This document shows positions 26,665 to 36,076 of a stretch of 64,000 nt of DNA, piece after piece. The notes beneath the pieces are model-generated. The model was not told the origin of the DNA. It made no database searches and was given only the letters and a program-made list of their open reading frames with translations. Within the stretch, counting starts at the first letter, position 1; each line of letters begins with the position of its first letter. Source of the stretch: Burkholderia pyrrocinia (GTDB lineage: Bacteria > Pseudomonadota > Gammaproteobacteria > Burkholderiales > Burkholderiaceae). Position numbers and translations under genes: made by a program. Where the stretch lies: assembly GCF_022809715.1 (NCBI RefSeq), contig NZ_CP094460.1, forward strand, positions 2,108,001-2,172,000, given 5' to 3'.

Positions 26665-27750
26665 TCAGCCTGCGATCCGCGCGGCGATCGCCTCGCCCAC
26701 TTCCTGCGTGCCCGCATTGCCGCCGAGATCGCGCGTATGCGGCCCGGCGCGCAGCACGTCCTCGATCGCGGCGACGATCGCATCGTGTGCTTCGCGTTCG
26801 CGGCCCGCACCGTTGCCGAGGAAGTCGAGCATCATCGCCGCCGACCAGATCATCGCGACCGGATTCGCGATGTACTGCCCCGCGATGTCGGGCGCGGAAC
26901 CGTGCACGGGTTCGAACAGCGACGGAAACGTGCGGTCCGGGTTGAGGTTCGCAGACGGCGCGATGCCGATCGTGCCCGTACAGGCCGGCCCGAGATCCGA
27001 CAGGATGTCGCCGAACAGGTTCGACGCGACGACGACGTCGAAGCGGTCCGGCTGCAGCACGAAGCGCGCGCACAGGATGTCGATGTGCTGCTTGTCGACG
27101 GCGATTTCGGGATAGCGTTCGGCCATCTCGGCCGCGCGCGCGTCCCACCACGGCATGCTGATCGCGATGCCGTTGCTTTTCGTCGCGACGGTGAGACGCT
27201 TCGCGCGCCGCTGCGCGAGCTCGAACGCGAATTTCAGCACGCGCTCGGTGCCGTGACGCGTGAAGATCGACTGCTGCATCACGACTTCGCGGTCGGTGCC
27301 TTCGAACATCGTGCCGCCGACCGACGAATATTCGCCCTCGGTGTTCTCGCGCACGATCATGAAATCGATGTCGCCCGGGCGGCGGCCGGCGAGCGGCGAC
27401 GGTACGCCGTCGAACAGGCGCGCAGGCCGCAGGTTGATGTACTGGTCGAACTCGCGGCGGAATTTCAGCAGCGAGCCCCACAGCGAAATGTGATCGGGCA
27501 CCGTTGCGGGCCAGCCGACCGCGCCGAACAGGATCGCGTCCATGCCCGACAGTTGCGCCTTCCAGTCGTCCGGCATCATCTGGCCGTGCTGCGCATAGTA
27601 GTCGCAGCTTGCCCAGTCGATCTGCACGAAGTCGAAGCGGATGCCGAAGCGCGCGGTCACGGCGTCGAGCGCGCGCAGGCCCTCGGGCATCACTTCACGG
27701 CCGATGCCGTCGCCGGGGATCACGGCAATTCTGTAAGTCCTGTCGGTCAT
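26665..27750 (-). CDS. ttuC: Tartrate dehydrogenase / D-malate dehydrogenase-type decarboxylating enzyme
   Basis: 361 residues, the length of TtuC/DmlA. It is in the isopropylmalate/isocitrate dehydrogenase superfamily: IAVIPGDGIGREVMPEGLRAL at the start, substrate-loop arginines in LLKFRREFDQYINLRPARL, VRENTEGEYSSVGG, the catalytic tyrosine/lysine region (TKSNGI), the metal aspartates in SNLFGDILSDLG and the NAD motif FEPVHGSAPDIAGQ. Known homologues oxidise and decarboxylate tartrate or D-malate. A divergent LysR gene upstream is the likely regulator, like DmlR. The exact substrate is inferred. Confidence 0.85.
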   Translation of the reverse strand: MTDRTYRIAVIPGDGIGREVMPEGLRALDAVTARFGIRFDFVQIDWASCDYYAQHGQMMPDDWKAQLSGMDAILFGAVGWPATVPDHISLWGSLLKFRREFDQYINLRPARLFDGVPSPLAGRRPGDIDFMIVRENTEGEYSSVGGTMFEGTDREVVMQQSIFTRHGTERVLKFAFELAQRRAKRLTVATKSNGIAISMPWWDARAAEMAERYPEIAVDKQHIDILCARFVLQPDRFDVVVASNLFGDILSDLGPACTGTIGIAPSANLNPDRTFPSLFEPVHGSAPDIAGQYIANPVAMIWSAAMMLDFLGNGAGREREAHDAIVAAIEDVLRAGPHTRDLGGNAGTQEVGEAIAARIAG

Positions 27751-27866
27751 GCAAAGCTCCTTGGCTGGTCGGCCTGCTGCCGGGGATGCAGTGGCACGTC
27801 ACGCCATTTTATTTATTTCCATTCGGATTAAAATCGCACGAAAGGTTAATCGACTTTCCACGAATC

Positions 27867-28790
27867 GTGAATAAATCACCGAACCTCGACGACCTGCGCG
27901 TGTTCAGCCTGGTCGTCCGCCTGACGAGCTTCAGCGCGGCCGCCGAGCAGCTCGCGGTGTCGCCCGCCTACGTCAGCAAGCGCATCGCGCTGCTCGAGGC
28001 GCAACTCGGCACGCGCCTGCTGCATCGGTCGACGCGCCGCGTGACGGTCACGGAAGCCGGCGAACGCGTGTTCGCGCGCGCCGAGAAGATTCTCGACGAC
28101 GTCGATCATCTCGTCGAGGACGTGTCGACGACGCGCACGGTGCCGCGCGGCACGCTGCGCATTTCGAGCAGCTTCGGCTTCGGCCGGCACGTCGTCGCGC
28201 CGGCGCTGCTCGATTTCTCCGCACGCTATCCGCAACTGAACGTGCGGCTCGATCTGTTCGACCGGCTCGTCGACGTCGCGGGCGAAGGCTATGACCTCGA
28301 CGTGCGTATCGGCGACGAAATCTCCGATCACCTGATCGCGCGCCGCCTTGCCGCGAACTACCGCGTGCTGTGCGCGTCGCCCGACTATCTCGCACGACGC
28401 GGCACGCCGCGTTCGCTCGCGGATCTCGCGTCGCACGACTGTCTCGCGATCAAGGAGCGCGATCACCCGCTCGGCGTCTGGCGGCTGAACGTGCGCGGCG
28501 AAATGGCCACGGTGAAGGTCGGCGGCGCACTGTCGACGAACCACGGCGAGGTGGCCGTGCAATGGGCGCTGGCCGGGCGCGGGATCGTGTTGCGCTCGAT
28601 CTGGGAAGCCGGGCCGCTGATCGAACGCGGCGCGTTGTGCCGCGTGCTGCCGGACGCGATCCAGCCCGCGAACATCTGGGCGGTTTATCCGGAACGCGTC
28701 GCGGCATCGGCGAAAGTGCGCGTGTGCGTGGATTTTCTGGCGGAGACGCTGGCCGGGCTGAATGCCGCTGCGGGTGACGATATGGCCTGA
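27867..28790 (+). CDS. LysR-family regulator, probable controller of the tartrate/D-malate dehydrogenase
   Basis: 307 residues starting with GTG (27867), MNKSPNLDDLRVFSLVVRLTSFSAAAEQLAVSPAYVSKRIALLE, a standard LysR HTH. The rest is a periplasmic-binding-protein-like effector domain (FGFGRHVVAPALLDFSARYPQLNVRLDL). The choice of GTG is set by the conserved HTH start; no better ATG exists. Divergent from the TtuC/DmlA-like gene with a 116-bp, AT-richer spacer, the arrangement seen for dmlR-dmlA. Confidence 0.85.
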   Translation: MNKSPNLDDLRVFSLVVRLTSFSAAAEQLAVSPAYVSKRIALLEAQLGTRLLHRSTRRVTVTEAGERVFARAEKILDDVDHLVEDVSTTRTVPRGTLRISSSFGFGRHVVAPALLDFSARYPQLNVRLDLFDRLVDVAGEGYDLDVRIGDEISDHLIARRLAANYRVLCASPDYLARRGTPRSLADLASHDCLAIKERDHPLGVWRLNVRGEMATVKVGGALSTNHGEVAVQWALAGRGIVLRSIWEAGPLIERGALCRVLPDAIQPANIWAVYPERVAASAKVRVCVDFLAETLAGLNAAAGDDMA

Positions 28791-28800
28791 ATCGGCCAAA

Positions 28801-28816
28801 GGTGAGCTTTTACGGG
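28801..28816 (-). repeat. Iteron-like site, inverted
   Basis: GGTGAGCTTTTACGGG, ten bases after the stop of the LysR gene; 11.8 kb from the origin array. Confidence 0.6.
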
Positions 28817-28964
28817 GGCGTGTGCGGGCATCGGCAGACGCCCTTTCGCAGCTCGCGAACGGCGTCGCGAGCATGCAGCGTGCAGCGCGTACAGAAGCAT
28901 TGCCGGCTGCGCCGCGCTGTCGATCCGCTCGCCGGGCCGGCTTTCGACGGTGCCGGCGGGCGGG

Positions 28965-29903
28965 TCATGCCGCACTCGACGCACCGAGCATCAGGTCGAG
29001 ATTCTGCACGGCTGCGCCGGATGCCCCTTTGCCGAGATTGTCGAACACGGCGGACAGCAGCACCTGACCGTGATCGGCATTGACGAACACGCCGAGCCGC
29101 AGGTCGTTGGTGCCGTTCAGCGCTTGCGGATCGAGATGCGTGATCGCGCGCGTGTCCGCGAGCGGAGTGACATCGACGTGACGCGCGTCCGCGTAGTGAT
29201 GCGCGAGACACGCGTGCAGCCGCTCGCCGGTCACGCCGGCCGGGAGCAGGCGCAACTCGATCGGCACGGTCAGCACGATGCCTTGCCGATAGGCGCCGTA
29301 AGCCGGCACGAACAACGGACGGTGCGCGAGCCCGGCATGCAGCTGGATCTCGGGCACGTGCTTGTGCGCGAGTGCGAGGCCATAGACCTGCAGCGGTTTC
29401 GCGCGCGAAGCCCCGTCCGATTCGAATTCGTCGATGGCGGTCCGCCCGCCGCCGGAGTAACCGGAGACGGCATGGATGCTCACCGGATAGTCGCGCGGCA
29501 GCAGGCCACCCTGTTGCAGCGGCCGAAGCAAGCCGATCGCGCCTGTCGGGTAGCAGCCCGGATTGGTGACGCGCCGCGCATGCGCAATTTTCTGCGCGTG
29601 CCCATCGACCATCTCGGGAAAGCCGTAGACCCATTCCGGCTGCGTGCGATGGGCCGAACTCGCGTCGATCACGCGTACCTCAGGATTCCGGATGAAGCCG
29701 ACCGCTTCGCGCGCGGCTGCGTCGGGCAGGCACAGAATTGCGATATCGCACGCGTTGATTGCCTCGGCGCGCCGTACGGGATCCTTGCGTTCGGCCGCCG
29801 GCAGCGTGAGCAGCTGCAAATCGTTGCGCTCGCGCAGGCGCTCGTGGATCTGCAGTCCGGTCGTGCCTTGATCGCCGTCGATATAGACAGTGGGGAGGCT
29901 CAT
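28965..29903 (-). CDS. argC: N-acetyl-gamma-glutamyl-phosphate reductase (short type)
   Basis: 312 residues. The nucleotide-binding start [18 protein letters not shown] and the catalytic cysteine in [15 protein letters not shown] identify ArgC of the shorter class, with [11 protein letters not shown] as the substrate loop. It makes N-acetyl-glutamate semialdehyde in arginine synthesis. The gene is isolated from other arg genes and is divergent from a LysR regulator, so it may be a second, inducible copy rather than the housekeeping one. Length and motifs are complete. Confidence 0.9.
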   Translation of the reverse strand: MSLPTVYIDGDQGTTGLQIHERLRERNDLQLLTLPAAERKDPVRRAEAINACDIAILCLPDAAAREAVGFIRNPEVRVIDASSAHRTQPEWVYGFPEMVDGHAQKIAHARRVTNPGCYPTGAIGLLRPLQQGGLLPRDYPVSIHAVSGYSGGGRTAIDEFESDGASRAKPLQVYGLALAHKHVPEIQLHAGLAHRPLFVPAYGAYRQGIVLTVPIELRLLPAGVTGERLHACLAHHYADARHVDVTPLADTRAITHLDPQALNGTNDLRLGVFVNADHGQVLLSAVFDNLGKGASGAAVQNLDLMLGASSAA

Positions 29904-30024
29904 GATGGTCGCGTTCCTTGCGTTCGGTCGTCGGGAGAAACCGTATCGTCCACCGAACGCCTAGAATAGGAAAAGTTGAATTTACTGATTGTTGGATTCA
30001 GTTTTCCTGAACGAGAGGTGGGAA

Positions 30025-30909
30025 ATGCGGGAGATCAGTCTGGACCGCCTGCGCACGCTGGTCGCGATCGCCGACCAGGGATCCTTCGCGGCCGCGGCGC
30101 AACTGCTTCATCTCGCGCCGCCGACCGTCAGTCTTCACATAGCCGAACTGGAAAGCCGCATCGGCGTGCCGCTGCTGTCCCGCACGCGCGGAAACGTGCG
30201 GCCGTCGACCATCGGTGAAGTGCTGGTGGAGCGGGCGCGCCGTCTGCTGGCCGAGGTCGAGTCGACACTCGACGACGTGCAGCGTCAGGTGCAGGGGCTG
30301 ACCGGACGGGTGCGTCTGGGTGCGTCGACCGGGGCGATCGCGCACCTGCTGCCGCAGGCAGTGGCCCGGCTGCGCGAGCAACATCCGGACATCGATGTCC
30401 AGATTGCGGTGCTCACGTCGCAGGAAACCCTGGCGCGGATTGCGCAGGGCGCGCTCGACGTCGGGCTGGTGGCGCTGCCGCAGGCGTCGGTCGCGGGGCT
30501 GTCGATCCGCGCGTGGCGGCGTGATCCGGTGATGGCTTTCCTGCCCGCGGACTGGCGGCTCCCGGCTCGCGTGACGCCGGCCTATCTGGCCGCGCGTCCG
30601 CTGATTCTCAACGATGCGACCACGCGTCTGTCGCGGCTCACGACGGAATGGTTCGCGCTCGGCGGCCACCGGCCCGAGCCGCGCATCGAACTCAACTACA
30701 ACGATGCGATCAAGAGCCTGGTCGCCGCCGGCTACGGCGCGACGCTGCTGCCGCACGAGGCGGGTGCCCCTTTGCCCGACGCACGTATCGTCATGCGGCC
30801 GTTGCGCCCGACGTTGTGGCGCGAACTAGGGATCGCCCATCGGGCCGGCCCGGTCGAGCGGCCGACGCAGCACGTGCTCGATGCGTTATGGGCGCTCGGC
30901 GCACGATAG
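30025..30909 (+). CDS. LysR-family regulator divergent from argC
   Basis: 294 residues. HTH is ISLDRLRTLVAIADQGSFAAAAQLLHLAPPTVSLHIAELESRIG, followed by a normal effector domain (GRVRLGASTGAIAHLLPQAVARLREQHPDIDVQIAV). Start at 30025 has GAGAGGTGG before it. The 121-bp spacer to argC is AT-richer and includes TGAAT...ATTCA arms, typical of a LysR site. It is the likely controller of argC. Confidence 0.83.
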   Translation: MREISLDRLRTLVAIADQGSFAAAAQLLHLAPPTVSLHIAELESRIGVPLLSRTRGNVRPSTIGEVLVERARRLLAEVESTLDDVQRQVQGLTGRVRLGASTGAIAHLLPQAVARLREQHPDIDVQIAVLTSQETLARIAQGALDVGLVALPQASVAGLSIRAWRRDPVMAFLPADWRLPARVTPAYLAARPLILNDATTRLSRLTTEWFALGGHRPEPRIELNYNDAIKSLVAAGYGATLLPHEAGAPLPDARIVMRPLRPTLWRELGIAHRAGPVERPTQHVLDALWALGAR

Positions 30910-31050
30910 GAAGGCAGCGCCGTTCAGGACGCGCGCCGCAGGTGCGAACCGGTCGGACGCAACATGCGCCACGCCGATTGCTTCGGCATGTCGCCCAGTG
31001 CGTCTACGTGCGGGCAGCCCGTGCCGGCGCCCGCTCGCGGCCGTGGCCCG

Positions 31051-31515
31051 TTACAGCCGGTTGTCCTTCGCCAGCGTCAGCACACGCGCCCAGCGCTGCG
31101 CATCGCGCTTGTCCGTCATCGGCAGCTTCCATTCGCTGCGCGCCGCGTCGCGCACGTGCACGACGAGATGCCAGCGGCCGCCGATCGGCGCGGCCTGGCA
31201 GCCGTCGACCTGCGACAGCGTATAACGACCGTCCGCGCCGTCGTGCGACAGCCACAGCAGCCCTTGCGTCGCAGACACACGCAACTCGCCCCACGCGCGA
31301 TGCACGATATGCGTCCAGCCTTCTTCCCTGGTATTCGGTGCGATGTCGCGGCGACGCTTGATCCACCACGCGACCAGCGCGATCAGGATCGCGCCAGCGA
31401 GCACCGCGGCCACGATTGCAACCGGCTGGCCGAACTGCGCGGCGATGACGTGAAACAGGTGAACCGCGCCCCATCCCAAAGCGATGAGCGCGAACAGTGC
31501 GATGAAAATCGGCAT
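31051..31515 (-). CDS. Membrane protein of unknown function with cytoplasmic domain
   Basis: 154 residues starting MPIFIALFALIALGWGAVHLFHVI. Two membrane helices (about 2-24 and 31-50: VAIVAAVLAGAILIALVAWWI) are followed by a basic stop-transfer (KRRRD) and a soluble domain of about 100 residues rich in Trp (WTHIVHRAWGELRV, LLWLSHDGADGRYTL, WHLVVHVRDAARSEWKL). The longer frame upstream reads like a shadow. It ends the strand downstream of the patatin gene, 67 bp away. Family not recognised. Confidence 0.6.
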   Translation of the reverse strand: MPIFIALFALIALGWGAVHLFHVIAAQFGQPVAIVAAVLAGAILIALVAWWIKRRRDIAPNTREEGWTHIVHRAWGELRVSATQGLLWLSHDGADGRYTLSQVDGCQAAPIGGRWHLVVHVRDAARSEWKLPMTDKRDAQRWARVLTLAKDNRL

Positions 31516-31582
31516 GTCGAATCGGAGATTGGAGAAGAGGACGGACCGGTGCATGCATCGCACCGATCCGTCGCACACGGCA

Positions 31583-32800
31583 TCACCGGCGGCGGTGAAT
31601 GTCGTGCGTCACGAAGCCCGCGTCGTTGTTGGGCAGCGCGAGGCCGTCCTTCACCGCGAGCGTCTTGCGGATGTCGTCGAGACCCGCGGACCAGTGGTCG
31701 CGCATCGTCGACAGACCGAACTGATAGTCCTTGTAGTGATGCTCGTACGCCTTCTGCTGATAGATCAGGTGCTGGATGTTGTACTTCTTCCCGCTCGACA
31801 TCGCGTCGGCCTCGACGCACCACGGGTCGTTCTTGCGCTGCTCTTCCGGCACCTGCTCGAGCACGTGGCGCAGCACGTTGCGGTAGCGCTGTTCGCGCTG
31901 CAGCGTATCGGTGACGAAACGCGTGCGGCTCGAATACTGCACGTCCTTCGTGCGTTCGGCGACGTCGGCCATCGTGCGCGGCAGCGGCCCGCGCGCGCTC
32001 CACAGATCGACCTGGAACGCGAGCGTGTCGCTGCGCGGCCGTGCGCGGAGCACTTCCATCAGCGGCGTGTTCGACACGACACCGCCGTCCCAGTAATACT
32101 CGCCGTCGATCTCGACCGGCGGGAACGCGGGCGGCAGCGCGCCGGACGCCATGAAATGCTCGGGTGCGAGACGGATGCGCGAGTTGTCGAAGTACACGAA
32201 GTTGCCGGTGCCGACATTGACCGCGCCGACCGATATGCGCGTCTCGCCCGAATTGATCCGGTCGAAGTCGCACAGCTTCAGCAGCGTCGTGCGCAGCGCC
32301 GACGTGTCGTACCAACTGATCTTTTCCGGATGGTCGGACACGCCCGGCAGCGGCGGCGGGAAGCGCGGCGAGAAGAAGCCCTGCTGGCCCTGCATCATCG
32401 CGCTCGCAGCCTGCGACGCGGTGAAGAACGTGCGGATCTGGTCGATGCTGTTGAACAGCGCGAATTCGAACGCGGCCGGAATCGCCGGAAAGAACGCCGG
32501 CTGGCAGATCGTTTCCCAGAACTCGCGCAGCCGCTCGACGCGATGCTCGGGCGCATTGCCGGCGATCAGCGCGGTGTTGAGCGCGCCGATCGAGATGCCC
32601 GCGATCCAGTCGAGCGGAATGCCCGCCTCGTGCAGCCCTTCGAACACGCCGGCCTGATACGCGCCGAGCGCGCCGCCGCCCTGCAGGACGAGCGCGATCG
32701 TTTCGTACGGCAATGACCGCGCAGTGGCCGGCGGGCCGGCTTCGTGATGCAAGTCCGTCGCATCGACGGCCTGCTTTTCTGTACGGGCATGCGGTTTCAT
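31583..32800 (-). CDS. Patatin-like phospholipase
   Basis: 405 residues. The patatin oxyanion loop QGGGALGAYQAG is near residue 39, the nucleophile serine in GISIG near residue 69, and the catalytic aspartate in DGG (YYWDGGVVSNTPL) near residue 220. The C-terminal 150 residues belong to the DUF3734-type extension. It should hydrolyse acyl lipids at the membrane. It lies downstream of adc and bdhA, a grouping seen in polyhydroxybutyrate-producing Burkholderia. The TnpB remnant separates it from bdhA. Confidence 0.85.
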   Translation of the reverse strand: MKPHARTEKQAVDATDLHHEAGPPATARSLPYETIALVLQGGGALGAYQAGVFEGLHEAGIPLDWIAGISIGALNTALIAGNAPEHRVERLREFWETICQPAFFPAIPAAFEFALFNSIDQIRTFFTASQAASAMMQGQQGFFSPRFPPPLPGVSDHPEKISWYDTSALRTTLLKLCDFDRINSGETRISVGAVNVGTGNFVYFDNSRIRLAPEHFMASGALPPAFPPVEIDGEYYWDGGVVSNTPLMEVLRARPRSDTLAFQVDLWSARGPLPRTMADVAERTKDVQYSSRTRFVTDTLQREQRYRNVLRHVLEQVPEEQRKNDPWCVEADAMSSGKKYNIQHLIYQQKAYEHHYKDYQFGLSTMRDHWSAGLDDIRKTLAVKDGLALPNNDAGFVTHDIHRRR

Positions 32801-32886
32801 CAGTTGCTCCGAGAAATCCCGCCATCGATGGCGGAGAGGAAAGGAGTGACGTCGACAGACGGCATTCCATCGTTGGAATGATCGGT

Positions 32887-33087
32887 ATGATCCTTGTCTA
32901 CCGCTATCGCGTGAAGTCGCCCGACGGACTCCTGAACAAACGGAGCCGTGCGGTGAACTACGTCTGGAACTTCTGCAACGACACGCGGAAGCACACGCTC
33001 GAGCGGAACAGGAAGTTCCGGTGCGGACGTGCGCCGCCGGGTGCGGGAATCGCCTCCCGTCAGGGAGGCGAGGACGTTACTGCATGA
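32887..33087 (+). pseudogene. Truncated TnpB (IS200/IS605 OrfB) remnant
   Basis: The reading frame MILVYRYRVKSPDGLLNKRSR ... VNYVWNFCNDTRKHTLERN (to about 33021) is the N-terminal end of TnpB-type proteins, including the characteristic NYVWNFCNDT stretch. The rest of the roughly 380-residue protein is missing: the frame degenerates and stops at 33087, inside the end of bdhA on the opposite strand. It is an insertion-sequence scar between bdhA and the patatin gene; no transposase or ends are seen. Confidence 0.7.
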
Positions 33088-33862
33088 ACCAGCCGTGGCT
33101 GACGATGAACGACTGGCCGGTGAGCGCGGCGCTCGGGAACGCCGACAGGAACAGCACCGTCTGCGCGACGTCCTGCACCGTCGTGAACACGCCGTCGACC
33201 GTGTTGCCGAGCATCACCTTCTTCACCACTTCCTCTTCGCTGATCCCGAGCTCCTTCGCCTGCTCCGGAATCTGCTTGTCGACCAGCGGCGTGCGCACGA
33301 AGCCCGGACACACGACGTGCGAGCGCACGTTGTGCTTCGCGCCTTCCTTCGCGAGCACGCGTGCGAGGCCGAGCAGCCCGTGCTTGGCCGTCACGTACGC
33401 CGACTTCAGCGGCGACGCTTCGTGCGAGTGCACCGAGCCCATGTAGATCACGACGCCGCCGCGATCGTCCTTGTACATGTGCTTGAGCGCGGCCTTCGTC
33501 GTCAGGAATGCGCCGTCGACGTGGATCGCCTGCATCTTCTTCCAGTCGGAGAACGCGTAGTTCTCGATCGGGTTGACGATCTGGATGCCCGCGTTCGACA
33601 CGAGGATGTCGACCGAGCCGAACGTTTCGGCAACCTTGTCGATGCCGCTGTTCACGGCTTCCTCGTTCGTCACGTCCATCGCGACGCCGATCGCCTTGCC
33701 GCCTGCCTTGTTGATCTCGTCGGCGACCGCATTTGCGCCGTCCTGGTTCAGGTCGGCGATCGCGACGGCCGCGCCCGCTTTCGCGAGTTCCAGCGCAATT
33801 TCCTTGCCGATGCCGCTCGCGGCACCCGTGACGACTGCGGTCTTGCCATTCAGGTTGCTCAT
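33077..33862 (-). CDS. bdhA: 3-hydroxybutyrate dehydrogenase
   Basis: 261 residues, classical SDR. The NAD motif [19 protein letters not shown] is at residues 12-30, the structural NAG is in [13 protein letters not shown], the catalytic Ser/Tyr/Lys are in [21 protein letters not shown], and the C-terminal [10 protein letters not shown] matches HBDH. It interconverts 3-hydroxybutyrate and acetoacetate. It is next to adc, so acetoacetate can be routed to acetone. The ATG at 33862 is preferred to longer frames. The 3' end overlaps the TnpB scar in antisense. Confidence 0.92.
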   Translation of the reverse strand: MSNLNGKTAVVTGAASGIGKEIALELAKAGAAVAIADLNQDGANAVADEINKAGGKAIGVAMDVTNEEAVNSGIDKVAETFGSVDILVSNAGIQIVNPIENYAFSDWKKMQAIHVDGAFLTTKAALKHMYKDDRGGVVIYMGSVHSHEASPLKSAYVTAKHGLLGLARVLAKEGAKHNVRSHVVCPGFVRTPLVDKQIPEQAKELGISEEEVVKKVMLGNTVDGVFTTVQDVAQTVLFLSAFPSAALTGQSFIVSHGWFMQ

Positions 33863-33912
33863 TTCGAATTCCCGTGGTGAAAGGATTGACAGGGAGAAGG
33901 ACTGCGGACGTG

Positions 33913-34653
33913 TTACTGAGCCAGGTAATCGTAGACGACTTCGCCGAGACCGAGTGTCAAATCTGCGACGAGGTGCCGGGCTTCGACGATCTCGAGCACG
34001 GGCAGGTCGGCTACCGGCGCGAGCGCGTGCGGCGCCAGCTCGAGCGATGCGGGGCCCGTCCACGCGCCCTTCATCTTGATGTCCTGCATGTAGTAGCGCA
34101 CCAGTTCGCATACGCGCGCGGTGCCGTCGACGTGCGGAATGATCTTCAGCAGGAAATTGGGGCCGGCGAGACGCTTCGTCTGCTCGTCGATGTCGAGTTC
34201 CTTGTGCTTGTAGCCCATCGTGCCGGTCGCGACGCGCACCTTGCCGTAGTCGAGCGTGCCGAGCAGGTGATCGGTGTTCACGTGCAGGGTGGGCGACGCG
34301 AGCTTCTTCGGGAAGCCCCATAGCTCGCGGCCGCCGGCGATCGGCGGGTGATCGTCGAGATACATCGCGAGCGTGTAGCCGCCCGGCTGGCCGTTGTATT
34401 CGACGGGAATCACCTGGCCGCTTTCGGTGTAGTCGCCGAAGCCGGTCGAATCGGCCATGCGGATGAATTCGTAATGCACGAGCGGCTCGGTGATCTGCAG
34501 CGGCTCGGGGACAATTTCACGGAGACGGTCCGGATCGGTGCGATACGTGATGATCAGAAACTCACGGTCGACGAAACGGTACGGGCCCATCGGGAAGGCA
34601 GGGCTGGTCAACGGCATCGCAAACGCTTTCGATCGGACATCGCTGGGTTTCAT
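33913..34653 (-). CDS. adc: Acetoacetate decarboxylase
   Basis: 246 residues. The Schiff-base lysine is in [14 protein letters not shown], the hallmark of the family, and the preceding [21 protein letters not shown] and the C-terminal metal-free half match ADC. It decarboxylates acetoacetate to acetone and CO2. The start at 34653 is preferred over 34734 since [14 protein letters not shown] begins the conserved part. It is followed 50 bp later by bdhA, probably one operon with the patatin gene. Confidence 0.93.
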   Translation of the reverse strand: MKPSDVRSKAFAMPLTSPAFPMGPYRFVDREFLIITYRTDPDRLREIVPEPLQITEPLVHYEFIRMADSTGFGDYTESGQVIPVEYNGQPGGYTLAMYLDDHPPIAGGRELWGFPKKLASPTLHVNTDHLLGTLDYGKVRVATGTMGYKHKELDIDEQTKRLAGPNFLLKIIPHVDGTARVCELVRYYMQDIKMKGAWTGPASLELAPHALAPVADLPVLEIVEARHLVADLTLGLGEVVYDYLAQ

Positions 34654-34861
34654 GCGGACTCCTTGTTGTTGATCGCTTCGTGGATGAGTGCTCGTAATCG
34701 TATGCCTGTGCGTTGCCGTTGTGCGATGCCGCATTTGGAATTAATTGTTGCCGATTTCGACGGATTTACCGCGCAAATATTGAGACGAACGACGCAAACG
34801 GCGTGGATGGCGCCCGGCGCCCCGATGCTCGCACACGTCGATGACGCCACGATGTGAAAAA

Positions 34862-34877
34862 GGTGAGCCTTTACGGG
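34862..34877 (-). repeat. Iteron-like site, inverted
   Basis: GGTGAGCCTTTACGGG, one of a pair 22 bp apart; 17.8 kb from the origin array, the most distant pair seen. Confidence 0.6.
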
Positions 34878-34883
34878 ATGTCA

Positions 34884-34899
34884 GGTGAGCCTTTCCGGG
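34884..34899 (-). repeat. Iteron-like site, inverted
   Basis: GGTGAGCCTTTCCGGG, second of the pair. The centre differs from its neighbour by one base. Confidence 0.58.
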
Positions 34900-35002
34900 A
34901 GACGGTCGCGCGTGAATATGACAATTTCGTGAACTTGTATTGCACTGCACGCTCTAAGTGCGTTCGCCACGGCGGTCGCGCGCTGGCCCGCATGCCTGCC
35001 GC

Positions 35003-35019
35003 ATTAAGCATCGCTTAAG
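35003..35019 (+). promoter_or_regulatory. PmrA-box-like direct repeat upstream of the PAP2 gene
   Basis: ATTAAG-CATCG-CTTAAG fits YTTAAK-N5-YTTAAK with one mismatch (first base A). It lies 73 bp before the PAP2 start codon. The same bases also form the palindrome TTAAGC-ATC-GCTTAA. Confidence 0.5.
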
Positions 35020-35091
35020 CGGGCGCGCCCTAGCATCGTTCGTGTCCGACCGGGCAACCGGTCGAATCTTTCGCTCCACGCAACCGGATTC

Positions 35092-35673
35092 ATGCAGAAC
35101 CTCAATCTCGCCCTCTTTTCCGCCATCAACGCCGGGCATGCGCCGCAGCCGGGCGTGGCCCGCGTTGCGATCTTCGCCGCCGACTGGCTCGTCTATGCGC
35201 TGCCCGCGATGCTGCTGCTGACCTGGATCTTCGGCGCGCGCCCGACGCGGCGCCAGGCGATTGAAGCCGGCGTCGGCGTATGCGCGGCACTCATACTCGC
35301 GCAGCTGCTCGGGCATTTCTGGTTCTCGCCGCGGCCGTTCATGGCCGGCGTCGGCGCGCAGCTGATTCCGCATGCGCCGGACAGCTCGTTTCCGAGCGAT
35401 CACATGACGTTCGCGTGGAGCATGGCGGTCGGCCTGATGCTCGGCGGCACGACCCGGCTCACCGGGTTCGTGATGGCCGCGATGGCCGCGGCGATTGCGT
35501 GGGGGCGTATCTATGCGGGCGTGCACTGGCCGTTCGACATGGCGGGCGGCGTGCTGGTCGGCACGGCCGGCGCGCTGGCTGCGCACCTGTACGGGCAACG
35601 TGTGACCGCGCTGCTCGAACGGTTCGGCGATTCGGTGCACGCGGTCGTGATGGGGCGCCGGCACGCGCCGTAA
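35092..35673 (+). CDS. PAP2-family phosphatase (undecaprenyl-diphosphatase type)
   Basis: 193 residues, integral membrane protein with about five helices. The phosphatase motifs are present: a modified first motif (FSPRPF), the second PSDHMTF with its histidine, and the third RIYAGVHWPFDMAGG. These match the BcrC-like group that hydrolyses undecaprenyl diphosphate or transfers phosphate to lipid A. It would act on the periplasmic face. A PmrA-like box upstream hints at a link to envelope modification. Which lipid it uses is not shown. Confidence 0.85.
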   Translation: MQNLNLALFSAINAGHAPQPGVARVAIFAADWLVYALPAMLLLTWIFGARPTRRQAIEAGVGVCAALILAQLLGHFWFSPRPFMAGVGAQLIPHAPDSSFPSDHMTFAWSMAVGLMLGGTTRLTGFVMAAMAAAIAWGRIYAGVHWPFDMAGGVLVGTAGALAAHLYGQRVTALLERFGDSVHAVVMGRRHAP

Positions 35674-35699
35674 GCGGAAGGAAGTCGGGCAGGACGCCG

Positions 35700-35933
35700 T
35701 CAGCCGGGCGAGCCCGGCGTGTGGGCCGATTCGGCCGATGCGGACGGGCCGCCGCCCGCATCGTGCAGTTCGGGCGTATCGGCCGGATGCTGCGCGGCGT
35801 CGCGCTCAAGGGCGCTTTCCTTCAGGATCGCGCACATCGCGACGAACAGCGCGAGTACGACCGCGGCGAGGCCGCAATAGCCGGCGATCTTCAGGTTGCG
35901 AAGGAAAGGCGAAGCGTGGCTTTCTTTTGTCAT
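35700..35933 (-). CDS. Small single-span membrane protein
   Basis: 77 residues starting MTKESHASPFLRNLKIAGYCG. One membrane helix (about 18-38, YCGLAAVVLALFVAMCAIL) separates a short basic cytoplasmic start from an acidic, low-complexity tail (HDAGGGPSASAESAHTPGSPG). AGGAG is seen about 10 bases upstream. No family recognised; its small size makes it less certain as a gene. Confidence 0.5.
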   Translation of the reverse strand: MTKESHASPFLRNLKIAGYCGLAAVVLALFVAMCAILKESALERDAAQHPADTPELHDAGGGPSASAESAHTPGSPG

Positions 35934-36076
35934 GACCGGGCGCTCCTGGACGGGCTGCGGCGGCTGTCGCGTGACAGCGGCGACGCAGACGTACATATAT
36001 ACCAGCCGCGATGCCGATGCCAAGCCCGTTGGTGCGCCGGCGCCACGGTCGCATCACCCGTTCGCCGGCCGGGGAG

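Larger units (their letters stand above)
34654..35091. other. Divergent intergenic region with iterons and a PmrA-like box
   Basis: 438 bp between adc and the PAP2 gene. It holds two inverted iteron-like sites at 34862 and 34884 and a PmrA-box-like repeat at 35003. No credible gene was found. Confidence 0.55.

Noticed and set aside
33077..34321. Continuous 414-residue frame joining adc antisense region to bdhA
   Set aside because: The first 153 residues are an out-of-frame read of adc; bdhA starts at 33862 with [13 protein letters not shown].
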